Of a DNA stretch of 64,000 nucleotides, positions 36,362 through 45,725 are shown one piece after another. The DNA lies in the NCBI RefSeq assembly GCF_002245535.1, contig NZ_NKCN01000005.1:62001-126000 (forward strand), read 5' to 3'. How positions within the stretch are numbered: the stretch's first letter is position 1; each line of letters starts with the position of its first letter. The position numbers and the translations under genes are program-made. The notes beneath the pieces are model-generated. The model did not search any database. It had not been told where the DNA came from and saw only the letters and a program-made list of their open reading frames with translations. Source of the stretch: Mycobacterium lehmannii (GTDB lineage Bacteria; Actinomycetota; Actinomycetes; Mycobacteriales; Mycobacteriaceae).

Positions 36362-37291
36362 ATGGCCGATCGGTCGCTTCCAGTCCCGGAGGGCCTGGCG
36401 GGCATGCGGGTCGACGCGGGCCTCGCCCGGCTGCTCGGCCTGTCACGCACGGCCGCCGCGGCGCTGGCCGAAGGCGGCGGTGTCGAGATCGACGGCGCGC
36501 CTGCGGGCAAATCGGACAAGCTGACCGCCGGCGCCTGGCTGGACGTGCGGTTGCCCGAAGCACCTGCGCCGGTGGAGAACACGCCGGTCGAGATCGACGG
36601 GATGGCGATCCTGTACTCCGACGAGGACATCGTTGCGGTGGACAAGCCGCCGGGGGTCGCCGCGCACGCGACCGTGGGCTGGTCGGGTCCGACCGTGCTG
36701 GGCGGCCTGGCCGCGGCGGGCTTCCGGATCAGCACATCGGGGATCCACGAGCGCCAAGGCATCGTGCACCGCCTCGACGTCGGGACCTCGGGGGTCATGG
36801 TCGTCGCGCTTTCCGAACGCGCGTACACGGTGCTCAAGCGGGCATTCAAACAGCGCACCGTCGAAAAGCGCTATCACGCGCTGGTGCAGGGGCATCCCGA
36901 CCCGTCGAGCGGCACGATCGACGCGCCGATCGGCCGTCACCGCGGACACGACTGGAAGTTCGCGGTCACCGAGAACGGCAGGCACAGCGTCACCCACTAC
37001 GACACCCTCGAGGCGCACCGCGCCGCGAGCCTGCTCGACATCGAACTGGAAACCGGTCGCACACACCAGATCCGGGTGCATTTCGCCGCGCTGCACCATC
37101 CATGCGTGGGTGATCTCACCTACGGCGCCGATCCCACCCTGGCCAAGCGGCTCAAGCTGGACCGGCAGTGGCTGCACGCTCGATCGCTGGCTTTCGCGCA
37201 TCCCGCCGACGGGCGCCGCGTCGAGATCACCAGCCCGTATCCGGCCGACCTGCAGGACGCCCTCGACGCACTGCGCAATCACGAACTGTGA
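36362..37291 (+). CDS. RluD-like large-subunit rRNA pseudouridine synthase (Rv1540)
   Basis: 309 aa. An N-terminal S4 domain ([22 protein letters not shown]) precedes the pseudouridine synthase core: [11 protein letters not shown], catalytic Asp in [23 protein letters not shown] and the HQIRVHFA C-terminal motif. It should isomerise uridines in 23S rRNA helix 69 or another site of the RluA/C/D group; the exact position cannot be told from sequence. Its ATG abuts the lspA stop, and its own stop overlaps the rarD GTG in a GTGA junction, so lspA - this gene - rarD is one transcript. Confidence 0.93.
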   Translation: MADRSLPVPEGLAGMRVDAGLARLLGLSRTAAAALAEGGGVEIDGAPAGKSDKLTAGAWLDVRLPEAPAPVENTPVEIDGMAILYSDEDIVAVDKPPGVAAHATVGWSGPTVLGGLAAAGFRISTSGIHERQGIVHRLDVGTSGVMVVALSERAYTVLKRAFKQRTVEKRYHALVQGHPDPSSGTIDAPIGRHRGHDWKFAVTENGRHSVTHYDTLEAHRAASLLDIELETGRTHQIRVHFAALHHPCVGDLTYGADPTLAKRLKLDRQWLHARSLAFAHPADGRRVEITSPYPADLQDALDALRNHEL

Positions 37292-38187
37292 GCGAGACCC
37301 GAAGACCCGGCTTGCTGTTCGGCGTCGGCGCCTACGTGTGCTGGGGAACGTTTCCCGCGTTCTTTCCGCTGTTGAAACCCGCCTCAGCCCTCGAGGTGCT
37401 CGCGCACCGCATCGTGTGGAACTTCCTGCTGATGGTTGTCGTGGTCGCGGTCGTGCGCAGGCTCGGCGACCTGAAGCGGATCAGCGGCCGCACCTGGCTG
37501 CTGCTGGCCGCCGCGTCGGCGTTGATCTCGATCAACTGGGGGATCTACGTCTACGCCGTCAACAACGGGCACGTGGTGGACGCGGCTCTCGGCTACTTCA
37601 TCAACCCGCTGGTGGTTGTGGCGCTGGGGCTGATCGTCTTCCGGGAGCGGCTCAACCGCGCGCAGTTCGTGGCGTTGGCGGTCGCGGTGGCCGGCGTGCT
37701 GGTGTTGACGGTCGAAGTCGGCGCGCCGCCCTACATCGGTCTGGGCCTGGCGCTGTCGTTCGGCCTTTACGGCGCGGTGAAGAAGGTCGTGACGACCGAC
37801 CCGCGGGTGAGCGTCGGGGTGGAGGCCGGCATCGCCACGCCGTTCGCGGCCGCGTACATCGTCGTGCTGCAGAGCACCGGGCACGCAACGTTCACCGAGT
37901 ACGGCGGTGACCATATCGCGCTGATGGTGCTGTCCGGCGTCCTGACGGCGGTGCCGCTGCTGCTGTTCGCCGCGGCCGCGCAGCGGTTGCCGCTGGTGAC
38001 GATGGGCCTGCTGTTCTACCTGACGCCGGTGATGCAGCTGACGTGGGGCGTGTTCGTCGGCCAGGAGCCGATGCCGCCGGCCCGCTGGTTGGGTTTCGCG
38101 TTGATCTGGTTGGCGCTGCTGGTCTTCAGTGCCGACGCCATGGGACGGTCGCGGGCCGATCGGGAACTTTGCGAAACTGCCGGTTGA
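37288..38187 (+). CDS. rarD: EamA/DMT-family permease, RarD type
   Basis: 299 aa with ten hydrophobic segments in two EamA repeats. RarD hallmarks are [30 protein letters not shown] and [31 protein letters not shown] 37288 overlaps the preceding stop (GTGA). An exporter or importer of an unknown small metabolite (chloramphenicol sensitivity gave the name in enterobacteria). It is not found in this position in M. tuberculosis, where lprI and glbN follow. Its TGA stop lies inside the -35 of the following tetR gene. Confidence 0.9.
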   Translation: MSETRRPGLLFGVGAYVCWGTFPAFFPLLKPASALEVLAHRIVWNFLLMVVVVAVVRRLGDLKRISGRTWLLLAAASALISINWGIYVYAVNNGHVVDAALGYFINPLVVVALGLIVFRERLNRAQFVALAVAVAGVLVLTVEVGAPPYIGLGLALSFGLYGAVKKVVTTDPRVSVGVEAGIATPFAAAYIVVLQSTGHATFTEYGGDHIALMVLSGVLTAVPLLLFAAAAQRLPLVTMGLLFYLTPVMQLTWGVFVGQEPMPPARWLGFALIWLALLVFSADAMGRSRADRELCETAG

Positions 38188-38212
38188 CCTAACACTAGCA
38201 ATGTCATAGCGT
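38184..38212 (+). promoter_or_regulatory. SigA-type promoter of the TetR gene
   Basis: -35 TTGACC (38184-38189), a 17-bp spacer and -10 TAGCGT (38207-38212). Transcription would start at about GTG 38219, giving a leaderless mRNA. The spacer with flanks reads TGAC-N14-GTCA, a possible autorepression site. Confidence 0.65.
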
Positions 38213-38218
38213 TTGCTC

Positions 38219-38878
38219 GTGGCTGACGAGACTGCGCCGGCTCTCGGCCCGCGGGCGCGGGGGCGTCCCGTGGGCTCCGACTCGGCCGAGACACGGGCCA
38301 ACATTCTGCGGGCCGCGCGGGCGGTGATCAACGAACGCGGATACGAGGCGGCGACGTTCAAAGCCATCGCGGTGCGCGCGGGGATCAGCCGGCCCACCAT
38401 GCACTATTACTTCGCCACCAAGGAAGACCTCTACGACTGTCTCCAGCGGGAGGCGTACGCGGCGGTCTCGGCATCCATCGCGGCCGCGAAACAGAAGAAT
38501 ACGCTGTTGGAACAGCTGACCGCATTCATCAGCGCGGCCGGTGAGCGAGATCTCTCGGATGGTTCGATGATGCGGTTCGTGATCGCGTCTCGACTCGAGC
38601 AGCACCGCCATCCCGGGCTGCGCGGCAGCGTCACACCAGTTGCCGAGGCGGTGGCGGACTTCTACATCTGGATGGTCGACGAGGCGATCCGCCGCGGCGA
38701 GATCCCCGAGGACGTGGACACCGGAGCGGTGGTCAACATGCTCTCGGCGATGTTCTGGGGAATGGGCTTCTTCGGACGGTTCGTCCACGGATCCGAACCG
38801 GCGATTGCAGTTGCCAAGCAACTGAACCGGATGTTACGCCGGGGATTGCTCCCGTCGCCGACGAGCCTCGCGGTTTAG
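38219..38878 (+). CDS. TetR-family transcriptional regulator
   Basis: 219 aa from GTG 38219, chosen over TTG 38213 because a complete promoter ends 6 nt before it. The N-terminal HTH is typical (ANILRAARAVINERGYEAATF, AIAVRAGISRPTMHYYFATKEDLYD), with Pro/Arg-rich residues before it (GPRARGRPVGSDS). The ligand domain (residues ~70-219) has no diagnostic motif. Target unknown; rarD immediately upstream (31 nt) is a candidate, though it is transcribed with lspA. Confidence 0.88.
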   Translation: MADETAPALGPRARGRPVGSDSAETRANILRAARAVINERGYEAATFKAIAVRAGISRPTMHYYFATKEDLYDCLQREAYAAVSASIAAAKQKNTLLEQLTAFISAAGERDLSDGSMMRFVIASRLEQHRHPGLRGSVTPVAEAVADFYIWMVDEAIRRGEIPEDVDTGAVVNMLSAMFWGMGFFGRFVHGSEPAIAVAKQLNRMLRRGLLPSPTSLAV

Positions 38879-38967
38879 CGAGAAGCCGGAATTCTGCGCG
38901 CGGCGCGAAGACACGCATTTCCGACACGCCGAGAACTGTCGGAAGGCGGTCATAGACTGGCCCTCCT

Positions 38968-41900
38968 ATGAGCCCTTCGGATTCGCGGTCGTTCGTGCAC
39001 CTGCATAACCACACCGAGTACTCGATGCTGGACGGTGCCGCGAAGGTCAAGCCGATGCTCGCCGAGGCTCAGCGCCTGGAGATGCCCGCGATCGGGATGA
39101 CCGATCACGGAAACATGTTCGGCGCCAGCGAGTTCTACAACGCCGCCACCGACGCCGGGATCAAGCCGATCATCGGTGTCGAGGCCTACATCGCCCCGGG
39201 TTCGCGCTTCGAAACCAAGCGCATCCTGTGGGGCGATCCCGGCCAGAAGGGTGACGACGTATCCGGCAGCGGGTCCTACACCCACATGACGATGGTGGCC
39301 GAGAACGCCACCGGGTTGCGCAACCTGTTCAAATTGTCCTCGCTCGCCTCGTTCGAGGGTCAACTCGGCAAGTGGTCACGCATGGACGCCGAGCTGATCG
39401 CCGAACACGCCGAGGGCATCATCGCCACCACCGGCTGTCCGTCGGGCGAGGTGCAGACCCGGCTGCGGCTCGGCCACTATGACGAGGCCGTGGCAGCGGC
39501 GGCCAAGTGGCGGGACATCTTCGGACCCGACAACTTCTTCCTCGAGTTGATGGACCACGGCCTCGACATCGAACGCCGGGTGCGCGAGGGGTTGCTCGAC
39601 ATCGGGCGCAAGCTCGACATCCCGCCGTTGGCCACCAACGACTGCCACTACGTCACCCGCGACGCCGCCCAGAATCACGAGGCGCTGCTCTGCATCCAGA
39701 CCGGCAAGACGCTGTCGGATCCGAACCGGTTCAAGTTCGACGGTGACGGCTACTTCCTCAAGACGGCCGCCGAGATGCGCGCGCTGTGGGACGACCAGGT
39801 GCCCGGGGCGTGCGACTCCACGCTGCTGATCGCCGAGCGGGTGTCCTCCTACGAGGACGTGTGGACCGTGCGGGACCGGATGCCGGTCTTTCCCGTGCCC
39901 GAGGGCCACACCCAGGAGTCGTGGCTGCGCCACGAGGTCCGCGCGGGGCTCGAACGTCGCTTCCCCTCCAGTGAGGTACCGCAGGAGTACACCGATCGCG
40001 CCGACTACGAGATCAAGGTCATCTGCGACAAGGGTTACCCGTCCTACTTCCTGATCGTGGCCGACCTCATCAACTACGCGCGGTCGGTCGATATCCGGGT
40101 CGGGCCCGGCCGCGGGTCGGCCGCCGGGTCGCTGGTCGCCTACGCGCTGGGCATCACCAACATCGACCCGATCCCGTACGGGCTGCTGTTCGAGCGGTTC
40201 CTCAACCCCGAGCGGGTGTCGATGCCCGACATCGACATCGACTTCGACGACCGCCGACGCGGCGAGATGCTGCGCTACGCCGCCAACAAGTGGGGCAGCG
40301 ACCGCGTGGCCCAGGTAATCACCTTCGGCACCATCAAAACCAAAGCTGCGCTGAAGGATTCGGCGCGTGTGCACTACGGCCAGCCCGGCTTCGCGATCGC
40401 CGACCGGATCACCAAGGCGCTGCCTCCGCCGATCATGGCCAAAGACATCCCGCTGTCGGGGATCATCGACCCCAACCATGAGCGGTACAAGGAGGCCGCC
40501 GAGGTCCGAGGCCTGATCGACACCGACCCCGACGTCCGCACCATCTACGAGACCGCGCGCGGACTCGAGGGTCTGGTGCGCAATGCCGGTGTGCACGCCT
40601 GCGCGGTGATCATGAGCTCCGAGCCGCTGATCGATGCGATCCCGCTGTGGAGACGCCCGCAAGACGGTGCTGTGATCACGGGCTGGGACTACCCGTCGTG
40701 CGAGGCCATCGGCCTGCTGAAGATGGACTTCCTCGGGCTGCGCAACCTGACGATCATCGGTGACGCGCTGGACAACATCCGGGCCAACCGAGGGATCGAG
40801 CTCGACCTCGAAGCCGTCTCGCTCGACGACAAGGCGACCTACGAGCTGTTGGGCCGCGGCGACACGCTCGGCGTGTTCCAGCTCGACGGCGGGCCGATGC
40901 GCGACCTGCTGCGGCGCATGCAGCCGACCGGCTTCGAGGACGTTGTCGCGGTGATCGCGCTGTACCGCCCCGGCCCGATGGGCATGAACGCCCACAACGA
41001 CTACGCCGACCGCAAGAACGGCCGCCAGGCGATCAAGCCGATCCACCCCGAACTCGAAGAGCCGCTGCGCGAGATTCTTGCCGAGACCTACGGCCTGATC
41101 GTCTACCAAGAGCAGATCATGCGGATCGCGCAGAAGGTGGCCGGGTACTCGCTGGCCCGAGCCGACATTCTCCGAAAGGCCATGGGCAAGAAGAAGCGCG
41201 AGGTCCTGGAAAAGGAGTTCGAGGGCTTCTCCGAGGGTATGAAGTCCAACGGCTTCTCCGCGGCCGCCATCAAGGCGCTGTGGGACACCGTGCTGCCGTT
41301 CGCCGACTACGCGTTCAACAAGTCGCACGCCGCCGGTTATGGCCTCGTCTCGTACTGGACGGCCTACCTGAAGGCCAACTATCCGGCCGAATACATGGCC
41401 GGGCTGCTCACGTCGGTCGGCGACGACAAGGACAAGGCCGCGGTGTACCTGGCCGACTGCCGGAAACTGGGCATCACGGTGCTCCCGCCCGATGTCAACG
41501 AGTCGGGGCTGAACTTCGCCTCAGTGGGCGAGGACATCCGCTACGGCCTGGGGGCGGTACGCAACGTCGGCGCCAATGTCGTTGCCTCGCTGATCAACAC
41601 GCGCACCGAAAAGGGGAAGTACATCGACTTCTCCGATTACCTGAACAAGATCGAGATCAATGCCTGCAACAAGAAGGTCACCGAGTCGCTGATCAAGGCC
41701 GGCGCGTTCGACTCGCTGGGGCATCCGCGCAAGGGGTTGTTCCTGATCCACACCGACGCCGTCGATTCCGTGCTCGGCACGAAAAAGGCCGAGGCGATGG
41801 GTCAGTTCGACCTGTTCGGCGGCGCCGACACGGCCACCGACGCGGTGTTCACCATCAAGGTGCCCGACGAGGAGTGGGAGGACAAGCACAAACTCGCGTT

Positions 41901-42513
41901 GGAACGCGAGATGCTCGGCCTCTACGTGTCGGGTCATCCGCTCAACGGCATCGCCCACCTGCTGGCCGCCCAGGTCGACACCGCGATCCCGGCCATCCTC
42001 GACGGCGACCTCCCCAACGACACCCAGGTGCGCGTGGGCGGCATTCTTGCCTCGGTCAACCGCAGGGTCAACAAGAACGGGTTGCCGTGGGCCTCGGCGC
42101 AATTGGAGGATCTGACCGGCGGCATCGAGGTGCTGTTCTTCCCACAGACCTACTCGACGTTCGGTGCCGAGATCGCCGACGACGCCGTCGTGCTGGTCGG
42201 CGCGAAGGTGGCCATCCGCGACGATCGGATCTCGTTGATCGCCAATGACCTTGTGGTGCCGGATTTCTCGAATGCGCAGCTGGATCGCCCGCTTGCGGTG
42301 AGTCTGCCGACGCGGCAGTGCACCGTCGACAAGGTGACCGCACTCAAGCAGGTGCTGGCCCGCCACCCCGGTACGTCGCAGGTGCATCTGCGGTTGATCA
42401 GCGGGGAGCGGATCACCACGCTGGAACTGGACACGTCGCTGCGCGTCACACCGTCGTCGGCCCTGATGGGCGACCTCAAGGCTCTGCTCGGGCCGGGCTG
42501 CCTGGGCGGCTGA
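38968..42513 (+). CDS. dnaE1: Replicative DNA polymerase III alpha subunit
   Basis: 1181 aa (M. tuberculosis DnaE1 1184). The N-terminal PHP domain keeps its metal ligands ([23 protein letters not shown]), which in mycobacterial DnaE1 gives intrinsic proofreading. The C-family catalytic residues lie in [10 protein letters not shown], with [15 protein letters not shown] in the palm/fingers. The thumb, helix-hairpin-helix ([15 protein letters not shown]) and an OB-fold near 1000 follow. Chromosome replication. Start ATG 38968; TAGACT (38953-38958) ends 9 nt upstream, so the leader is at most a few bases. Confidence 0.97.
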   Translation: MSPSDSRSFVHLHNHTEYSMLDGAAKVKPMLAEAQRLEMPAIGMTDHGNMFGASEFYNAATDAGIKPIIGVEAYIAPGSRFETKRILWGDPGQKGDDVSGSGSYTHMTMVAENATGLRNLFKLSSLASFEGQLGKWSRMDAELIAEHAEGIIATTGCPSGEVQTRLRLGHYDEAVAAAAKWRDIFGPDNFFLELMDHGLDIERRVREGLLDIGRKLDIPPLATNDCHYVTRDAAQNHEALLCIQTGKTLSDPNRFKFDGDGYFLKTAAEMRALWDDQVPGACDSTLLIAERVSSYEDVWTVRDRMPVFPVPEGHTQESWLRHEVRAGLERRFPSSEVPQEYTDRADYEIKVICDKGYPSYFLIVADLINYARSVDIRVGPGRGSAAGSLVAYALGITNIDPIPYGLLFERFLNPERVSMPDIDIDFDDRRRGEMLRYAANKWGSDRVAQVITFGTIKTKAALKDSARVHYGQPGFAIADRITKALPPPIMAKDIPLSGIIDPNHERYKEAAEVRGLIDTDPDVRTIYETARGLEGLVRNAGVHACAVIMSSEPLIDAIPLWRRPQDGAVITGWDYPSCEAIGLLKMDFLGLRNLTIIGDALDNIRANRGIELDLEAVSLDDKATYELLGRGDTLGVFQLDGGPMRDLLRRMQPTGFEDVVAVIALYRPGPMGMNAHNDYADRKNGRQAIKPIHPELEEPLREILAETYGLIVYQEQIMRIAQKVAGYSLARADILRKAMGKKKREVLEKEFEGFSEGMKSNGFSAAAIKALWDTVLPFADYAFNKSHAAGYGLVSYWTAYLKANYPAEYMAGLLTSVGDDKDKAAVYLADCRKLGITVLPPDVNESGLNFASVGEDIRYGLGAVRNVGANVVASLINTRTEKGKYIDFSDYLNKIEINACNKKVTESLIKAGAFDSLGHPRKGLFLIHTDAVDSVLGTKKAEAMGQFDLFGGADTATDAVFTIKVPDEEWEDKHKLALEREMLGLYVSGHPLNGIAHLLAAQVDTAIPAILDGDLPNDTQVRVGGILASVNRRVNKNGLPWASAQLEDLTGGIEVLFFPQTYSTFGAEIADDAVVLVGAKVAIRDDRISLIANDLVVPDFSNAQLDRPLAVSLPTRQCTVDKVTALKQVLARHPGTSQVHLRLISGERITTLELDTSLRVTPSSALMGDLKALLGPGCLGG

Positions 42514-42516
42514 CGG

Positions 42517-43200
42517 TCAGTTCAGAACATTGACCGCCCGCGCGATGACGAGCCCGGCGGTGCCCAGCGCGACGATCGCCTGCACCGTCATCATCATCTT
42601 GGCCCACCGGGCGAGGGGCATGGTGTCGGTCGGAGAGAACGCCATCACGTTGGTCACGCTGACGTAGAGGTAGTCGACGAACGTGGGCCGCCAATCCGGT
42701 TCGGCCACATGCGGAGTCGTCATCTGCGGGAACAGGAAATCGGGATAGGGTCGCTCTCCTGCACGCCGCGCGAACGGCCCGCCCCGGTCCAGCTCCCAGT
42801 ACCAGATACCGAACACGATCACGTTCGTGACGATGATCGAGGCGCCGCTGCCGAGCAGCACCGCCGCGTCGTTGCTTTCGTCGCCGCTGAGGATGCCGAC
42901 GGCCAGCACGACCGCCGAAAGCGTGTTGTCGAGGGTGATCGCCGCCAGCAGAACCCATGTGGTGTACCGGCCGAACCGCGTGCGCCGGGTCATGACACGC
43001 GGGTTGATGGCCAGCAGCGCCAGCAGCAGAAGCCCCTCCAACACCACCAGCGGCCAACGGGGGACCAGCGTGTAGTCCTTCGGGATCGCCAGCTGCAACG
43101 CCATGACCGCCACCACCGCGATCAGCACGGGCATCGTGCTCTCCGGATCGCCGCGCCGCAACCAGGCCGGCGCGCGGTGCTGTTCCGGCGGTGACTCCAT
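42517..43200 (-). CDS. Integral membrane protein, DUF1345/two-pore-channel-like C-terminus
   Basis: 227 aa with about six hydrophobic segments. The segment FVDYLYVSVTNVMAFSPTDT between the last two helices resembles the re-entrant region of 2TM ion-channel pores as found in DUF1345 proteins (YVSVT...S/TD). No selectivity-filter GYG. Function unknown. It is convergent with dnaE1 (3-nt gap) and divergent from the SRPBCC gene; start ATG 43200 is 30 nt from that gene's start. Confidence 0.75.
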   Translation of the reverse strand: MESPPEQHRAPAWLRRGDPESTMPVLIAVVAVMALQLAIPKDYTLVPRWPLVVLEGLLLLALLAINPRVMTRRTRFGRYTTWVLLAAITLDNTLSAVVLAVGILSGDESNDAAVLLGSGASIIVTNVIVFGIWYWELDRGGPFARRAGERPYPDFLFPQMTTPHVAEPDWRPTFVDYLYVSVTNVMAFSPTDTMPLARWAKMMMTVQAIVALGTAGLVIARAVNVLN

Positions 43201-43230
43201 TCCGTCATTGTGATGCGCCAGGATGGTTGG

Positions 43231-43644
43231 ATGGAGTCACGACACGTCAGCACCTGGATCGCCGCGCCGCCCGAGGCCGTCTACGAGTTCGCCGCGGACC
43301 CGCAGACGTGGCCGCGGTGGGCGGCGGGCCTCGCACAGGGCGGCCTCCGCCAGACTCCGAGCGGTTGGGTGGCCGATTCACCGATGGGCGAGGTGACCGT
43401 CGAGTTCTCGCCGCGCAACGATCTCGGCGTGCTCGACCACGTCGTGCGTCTGCCTACCGGGGAAGCGGTCTACAACCCGATGCGGGTGCAGCCCTGGAGT
43501 GTGCCGACCGACGCTGGCGAGCCGCGGTGCGAGGTGGTGTTCAGCGTGCGCCGACGGCCGGCGATGACCGACGAGGAGTTCGATGCCGACACCGAAGCGG
43601 TGGCCGCCGACCTGGCGACTCTCAAGAGGCTGATCGAGGACTAA
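43231..43644 (+). CDS. SRPBCC/polyketide-cyclase-like small protein
   Basis: 137 aa. ATG 43231 follows AGGATGG (43220-43226), preferred over the in-frame upstream starts. The N-terminal HVSTWIAAPPEAVYEFAADPQTWPRWAAGL is the START/SRPBCC beta1-helix1 signature of ligand-binding cavity proteins; the rest is beta-rich ending in a C-terminal helix ([18 protein letters not shown]). Probably binds a hydrophobic ligand; identity unknown. Its TAA stop interleaves with the TAG stop of the convergent gene (CTAA, 43641-43644). Confidence 0.82.
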   Translation: MESRHVSTWIAAPPEAVYEFAADPQTWPRWAAGLAQGGLRQTPSGWVADSPMGEVTVEFSPRNDLGVLDHVVRLPTGEAVYNPMRVQPWSVPTDAGEPRCEVVFSVRRRPAMTDEEFDADTEAVAADLATLKRLIED

Positions 43645-43871
43645 ACGCGCGGCGAGCAGAGCGCGCTGAACGCCAGCCATGTGACGGTTCCGACCGCGGC
43701 ACCGGTCAGCACCGCGGTGGCCGTCGTCGCGGTGGCGATCCCGACGACCAGCGCCACCAGCGCGCCGAGCACCAGAGCGATCAGCTTGTATGCCGGCCAC
43801 GGCACCCCCGCCACCGACACGTCGCACGTCACGCGTGCGGCTGCGGTGCGGAAGTTACCTGCGGTGGTCAT
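43641..43871 (-). CDS. Small two-helix membrane protein of unknown function
   Basis: 76 aa from ATG 43871 (GTG 43880 would add three residues). Two hydrophobic stretches, [20 protein letters not shown] and [20 protein letters not shown], are separated by a Thr-rich turn. TATCGT lies on the minus strand 7 nt upstream of the ATG, consistent with a leaderless mRNA and supporting this start. No family recognised. Divergent from the deazaflavin reductase gene. Confidence 0.7.
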   Translation of the reverse strand: MTTAGNFRTAAARVTCDVSVAGVPWPAYKLIALVLGALVALVVGIATATTATAVLTGAAVGTVTWLAFSALCSPRV

Positions 43872-43878
43872 GACACCC

Positions 43879-43884
43879 ACGATA
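43879..43884 (-). promoter_or_regulatory. -10 element for leaderless small membrane protein gene
   Basis: Minus-strand TATCGT ends 7 nt before ATG 43871. Confidence 0.5.
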
Positions 43885-43947
43885 GCTCGTAACCTATTTT
43901 TCGGCCACCCGAAACACCGGATCAGGCCGGCGGATCTTCAGTGCGTC

Positions 43948-43953
43948 TACGCT
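43948..43953 (+). promoter_or_regulatory. -10 element for leaderless reductase gene
   Basis: TACGCT ends 6 nt before ATG 43960; no Shine-Dalgarno. Confidence 0.55.
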
Positions 43954-43959
43954 GATGGG

Positions 43960-44397
43960 ATGCCACTTTCCGGAGAGTATGAGCCCAGCCCGTGGGACTG
44001 GGTGAGGGAACACGCCGACCGAATCACCGAATCCGGCACCACCGCGGGTGTGGACATGAAGGGCAAGCCGCTCATCCTGCTGACGACCGTCGGCGCGAAG
44101 ACGGGCAAGATCCGCAAGACCCCGCTGATGCGGGTGGAACACGACGGCCAGTATGCGGTGGTGGCCTCGTTGGGCGGCGCCCCCAAGCATCCGGTCTGGT
44201 ACCACAACATCAAGGCCCATCCGCGGGTGGAACTGCAGGACGGCGCGGTGACCAGGGAATATGACGCTCGGGAGGTCACCGGCGAGGAGAAGGCCGTCTG
44301 GTGGGAGCGCGCCGTGTCCGCGTGGCCCGACTACGCCGAGTATCAGAAGAAGACCGACCGCCAGATCCCGGTGTTCGTGCTGACCCCGATTTCTTGA
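43960..44397 (+). CDS. F420H2-dependent (deazaflavin) nitroreductase-family protein (Rv1558-like)
   Basis: 145 aa (Rv1558 148). The open frame extends upstream, but ATG 43960 is preceded by TACGCT at leaderless distance. Ddn/FDOR-A signatures: [48 protein letters not shown], read in adjacent parts, where the GAKTGK loop binds the F420 phosphate/polyglutamate tail and HPxWYxN lies over the deazaflavin. Probably reduces quinones or other electrophiles with F420H2; the substrate is unknown. Start is 29 nt upstream of ilvA's stop-free region; ilvA follows after 29 nt on the same strand. Confidence 0.88.
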   Translation: MPLSGEYEPSPWDWVREHADRITESGTTAGVDMKGKPLILLTTVGAKTGKIRKTPLMRVEHDGQYAVVASLGGAPKHPVWYHNIKAHPRVELQDGAVTREYDAREVTGEEKAVWWERAVSAWPDYAEYQKKTDRQIPVFVLTPIS

Positions 44398-44426
44398 AAA
44401 CCGCTGGTTGGTGGCACCATTGACCG

Positions 44427-45707
44427 GTGTCCGCTGAACTGAGGCAAAGCCCGAGGACGTCGCCACTTCGTGCGGCGGATATCGATGAGGCCGCTCAGCG
44501 AATTGCGGACGTCGTCCTGCGCAGCCCGCTGGAACTCAGCGAGAGGCTCTCGGATGCCACCGGCGCTGCGGTGTATCTGAAGCGCGAGGATCTGCAGCCG
44601 GTGCGGTCCTACAAGTTGCGCGGCGCGCACAACCTGCTGATGCAGTTGTCCCCCGACGAGTTGGCCGCAGGCGTGGTGTGCTCGTCGGCGGGCAATCACG
44701 CGCAGGGCTTCGCGATGGCATGCCGCTCGATGGGCGTGCGCGGCCGGGTCTACGTGCCGGGCAAGACGCCGAAGCAGAAGCGCGACCGGATCCGATACCA
44801 CGGCCGCGAGTTCATCGAGTTGATCGTCGGCGGCCGGACCTACGACGACGCCGCGGCCGCCGCGGCCGAAGACATCGCCCGCACGGGTGCGACGTTGGTG
44901 CCGCCTTACGACGATCTGCGCACGATGGCCGGACAGGGCACGATCGCCGCCGAGGTCATCGATCAGCTCGACACCGAACCCGACCTCGTCGTCGTCCCGG
45001 TCGGGGGCGGCGGATGCATCGCCGGCATCACCACCTATCTGGTCGAACGAACCAGCGGCACCTCCGTGTTGGGCGTCGAGCCGGCGGGGGCGCCCGCGAT
45101 GATCGCGGCGCTGGCGGCCGGTGAGCCGGTGACGATCGACGACGTGGACCAGTTCGTCGACGGTGCGGCGGTGAAGCGTGCGGGAACGCTGCCGTACGAG
45201 GTGCTGGCGGCGGCCGGCGACATGGTATCGATGACGACCGTCGACGAGGGCGCCGTGTGCACCGCGATGCTCGACCTGTACCAGAACGAGGGCATCATCG
45301 CCGAGCCGGCGGGAGCGCTGTCGGTGGCCGCGTTGATGGAGGCCGACATTGAGCCGGGATCGACTGTGGTGTGCGTGATCTCGGGCGGCAACAACGACGT
45401 GTCGCGCTACGGCGAGGTGCTGGAGCGTTCGCTGGTGCATCTCGGCCTCAAGCACTACTTCCTGGTCGACTTCCCGCAGGAACCGGGCGCGCTGCGCCGG
45501 TTCCTCGACCAGATCCTCGGCCCCAACGACGACATCACCTTGTTCGAGTACGTCAAGCGCAACAACCGCGAGACCGGTGAGGCGCTGGTCGGGATCGAGT
45601 TGGGTTCGGCGACCGACTTCGAGGGCCTGCTCAAGCGCATGCGCGCCTCGGACATCCACGTCGAGGCGCTCGAACCGGACTCACCGGCGTACCGCTACCT
45701 GCTCTGA
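44427..45707 (+). CDS. ilvA: Threonine dehydratase (biosynthetic, isoleucine pathway)
   Basis: 426 aa. PLP lysine Lys63 in VRSYKLRGAHN, the SAGNHAQGFA phosphate-helix motif and the glycine loop PVGGGGCIAGI. A single C-terminal ACT-like regulatory domain (VDFPQEPGALRRFLDQILG, DITLFEYVKRNN) probably mediates isoleucine inhibition. Converts threonine to 2-oxobutyrate, the first step to isoleucine. Start GTG 44427; CACCAT (44415-44420) 6 nt upstream could be a weak leaderless -10. Convergent with treZ (18 nt). Confidence 0.95.
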   Translation: MSAELRQSPRTSPLRAADIDEAAQRIADVVLRSPLELSERLSDATGAAVYLKREDLQPVRSYKLRGAHNLLMQLSPDELAAGVVCSSAGNHAQGFAMACRSMGVRGRVYVPGKTPKQKRDRIRYHGREFIELIVGGRTYDDAAAAAAEDIARTGATLVPPYDDLRTMAGQGTIAAEVIDQLDTEPDLVVVPVGGGGCIAGITTYLVERTSGTSVLGVEPAGAPAMIAALAAGEPVTIDDVDQFVDGAAVKRAGTLPYEVLAAAGDMVSMTTVDEGAVCTAMLDLYQNEGIIAEPAGALSVAALMEADIEPGSTVVCVISGGNNDVSRYGEVLERSLVHLGLKHYFLVDFPQEPGALRRFLDQILGPNDDITLFEYVKRNNRETGEALVGIELGSATDFEGLLKRMRASDIHVEALEPDSPAYRYLL

Positions 45708-45725
45708 GGCAATCGGCGCACGACT

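Noticed and set aside
39376..41328. 650-codon minus-strand open frame inside dnaE1
   Set aside because: Antisense shadow of a strongly conserved polymerase gene; no start signals or homology.
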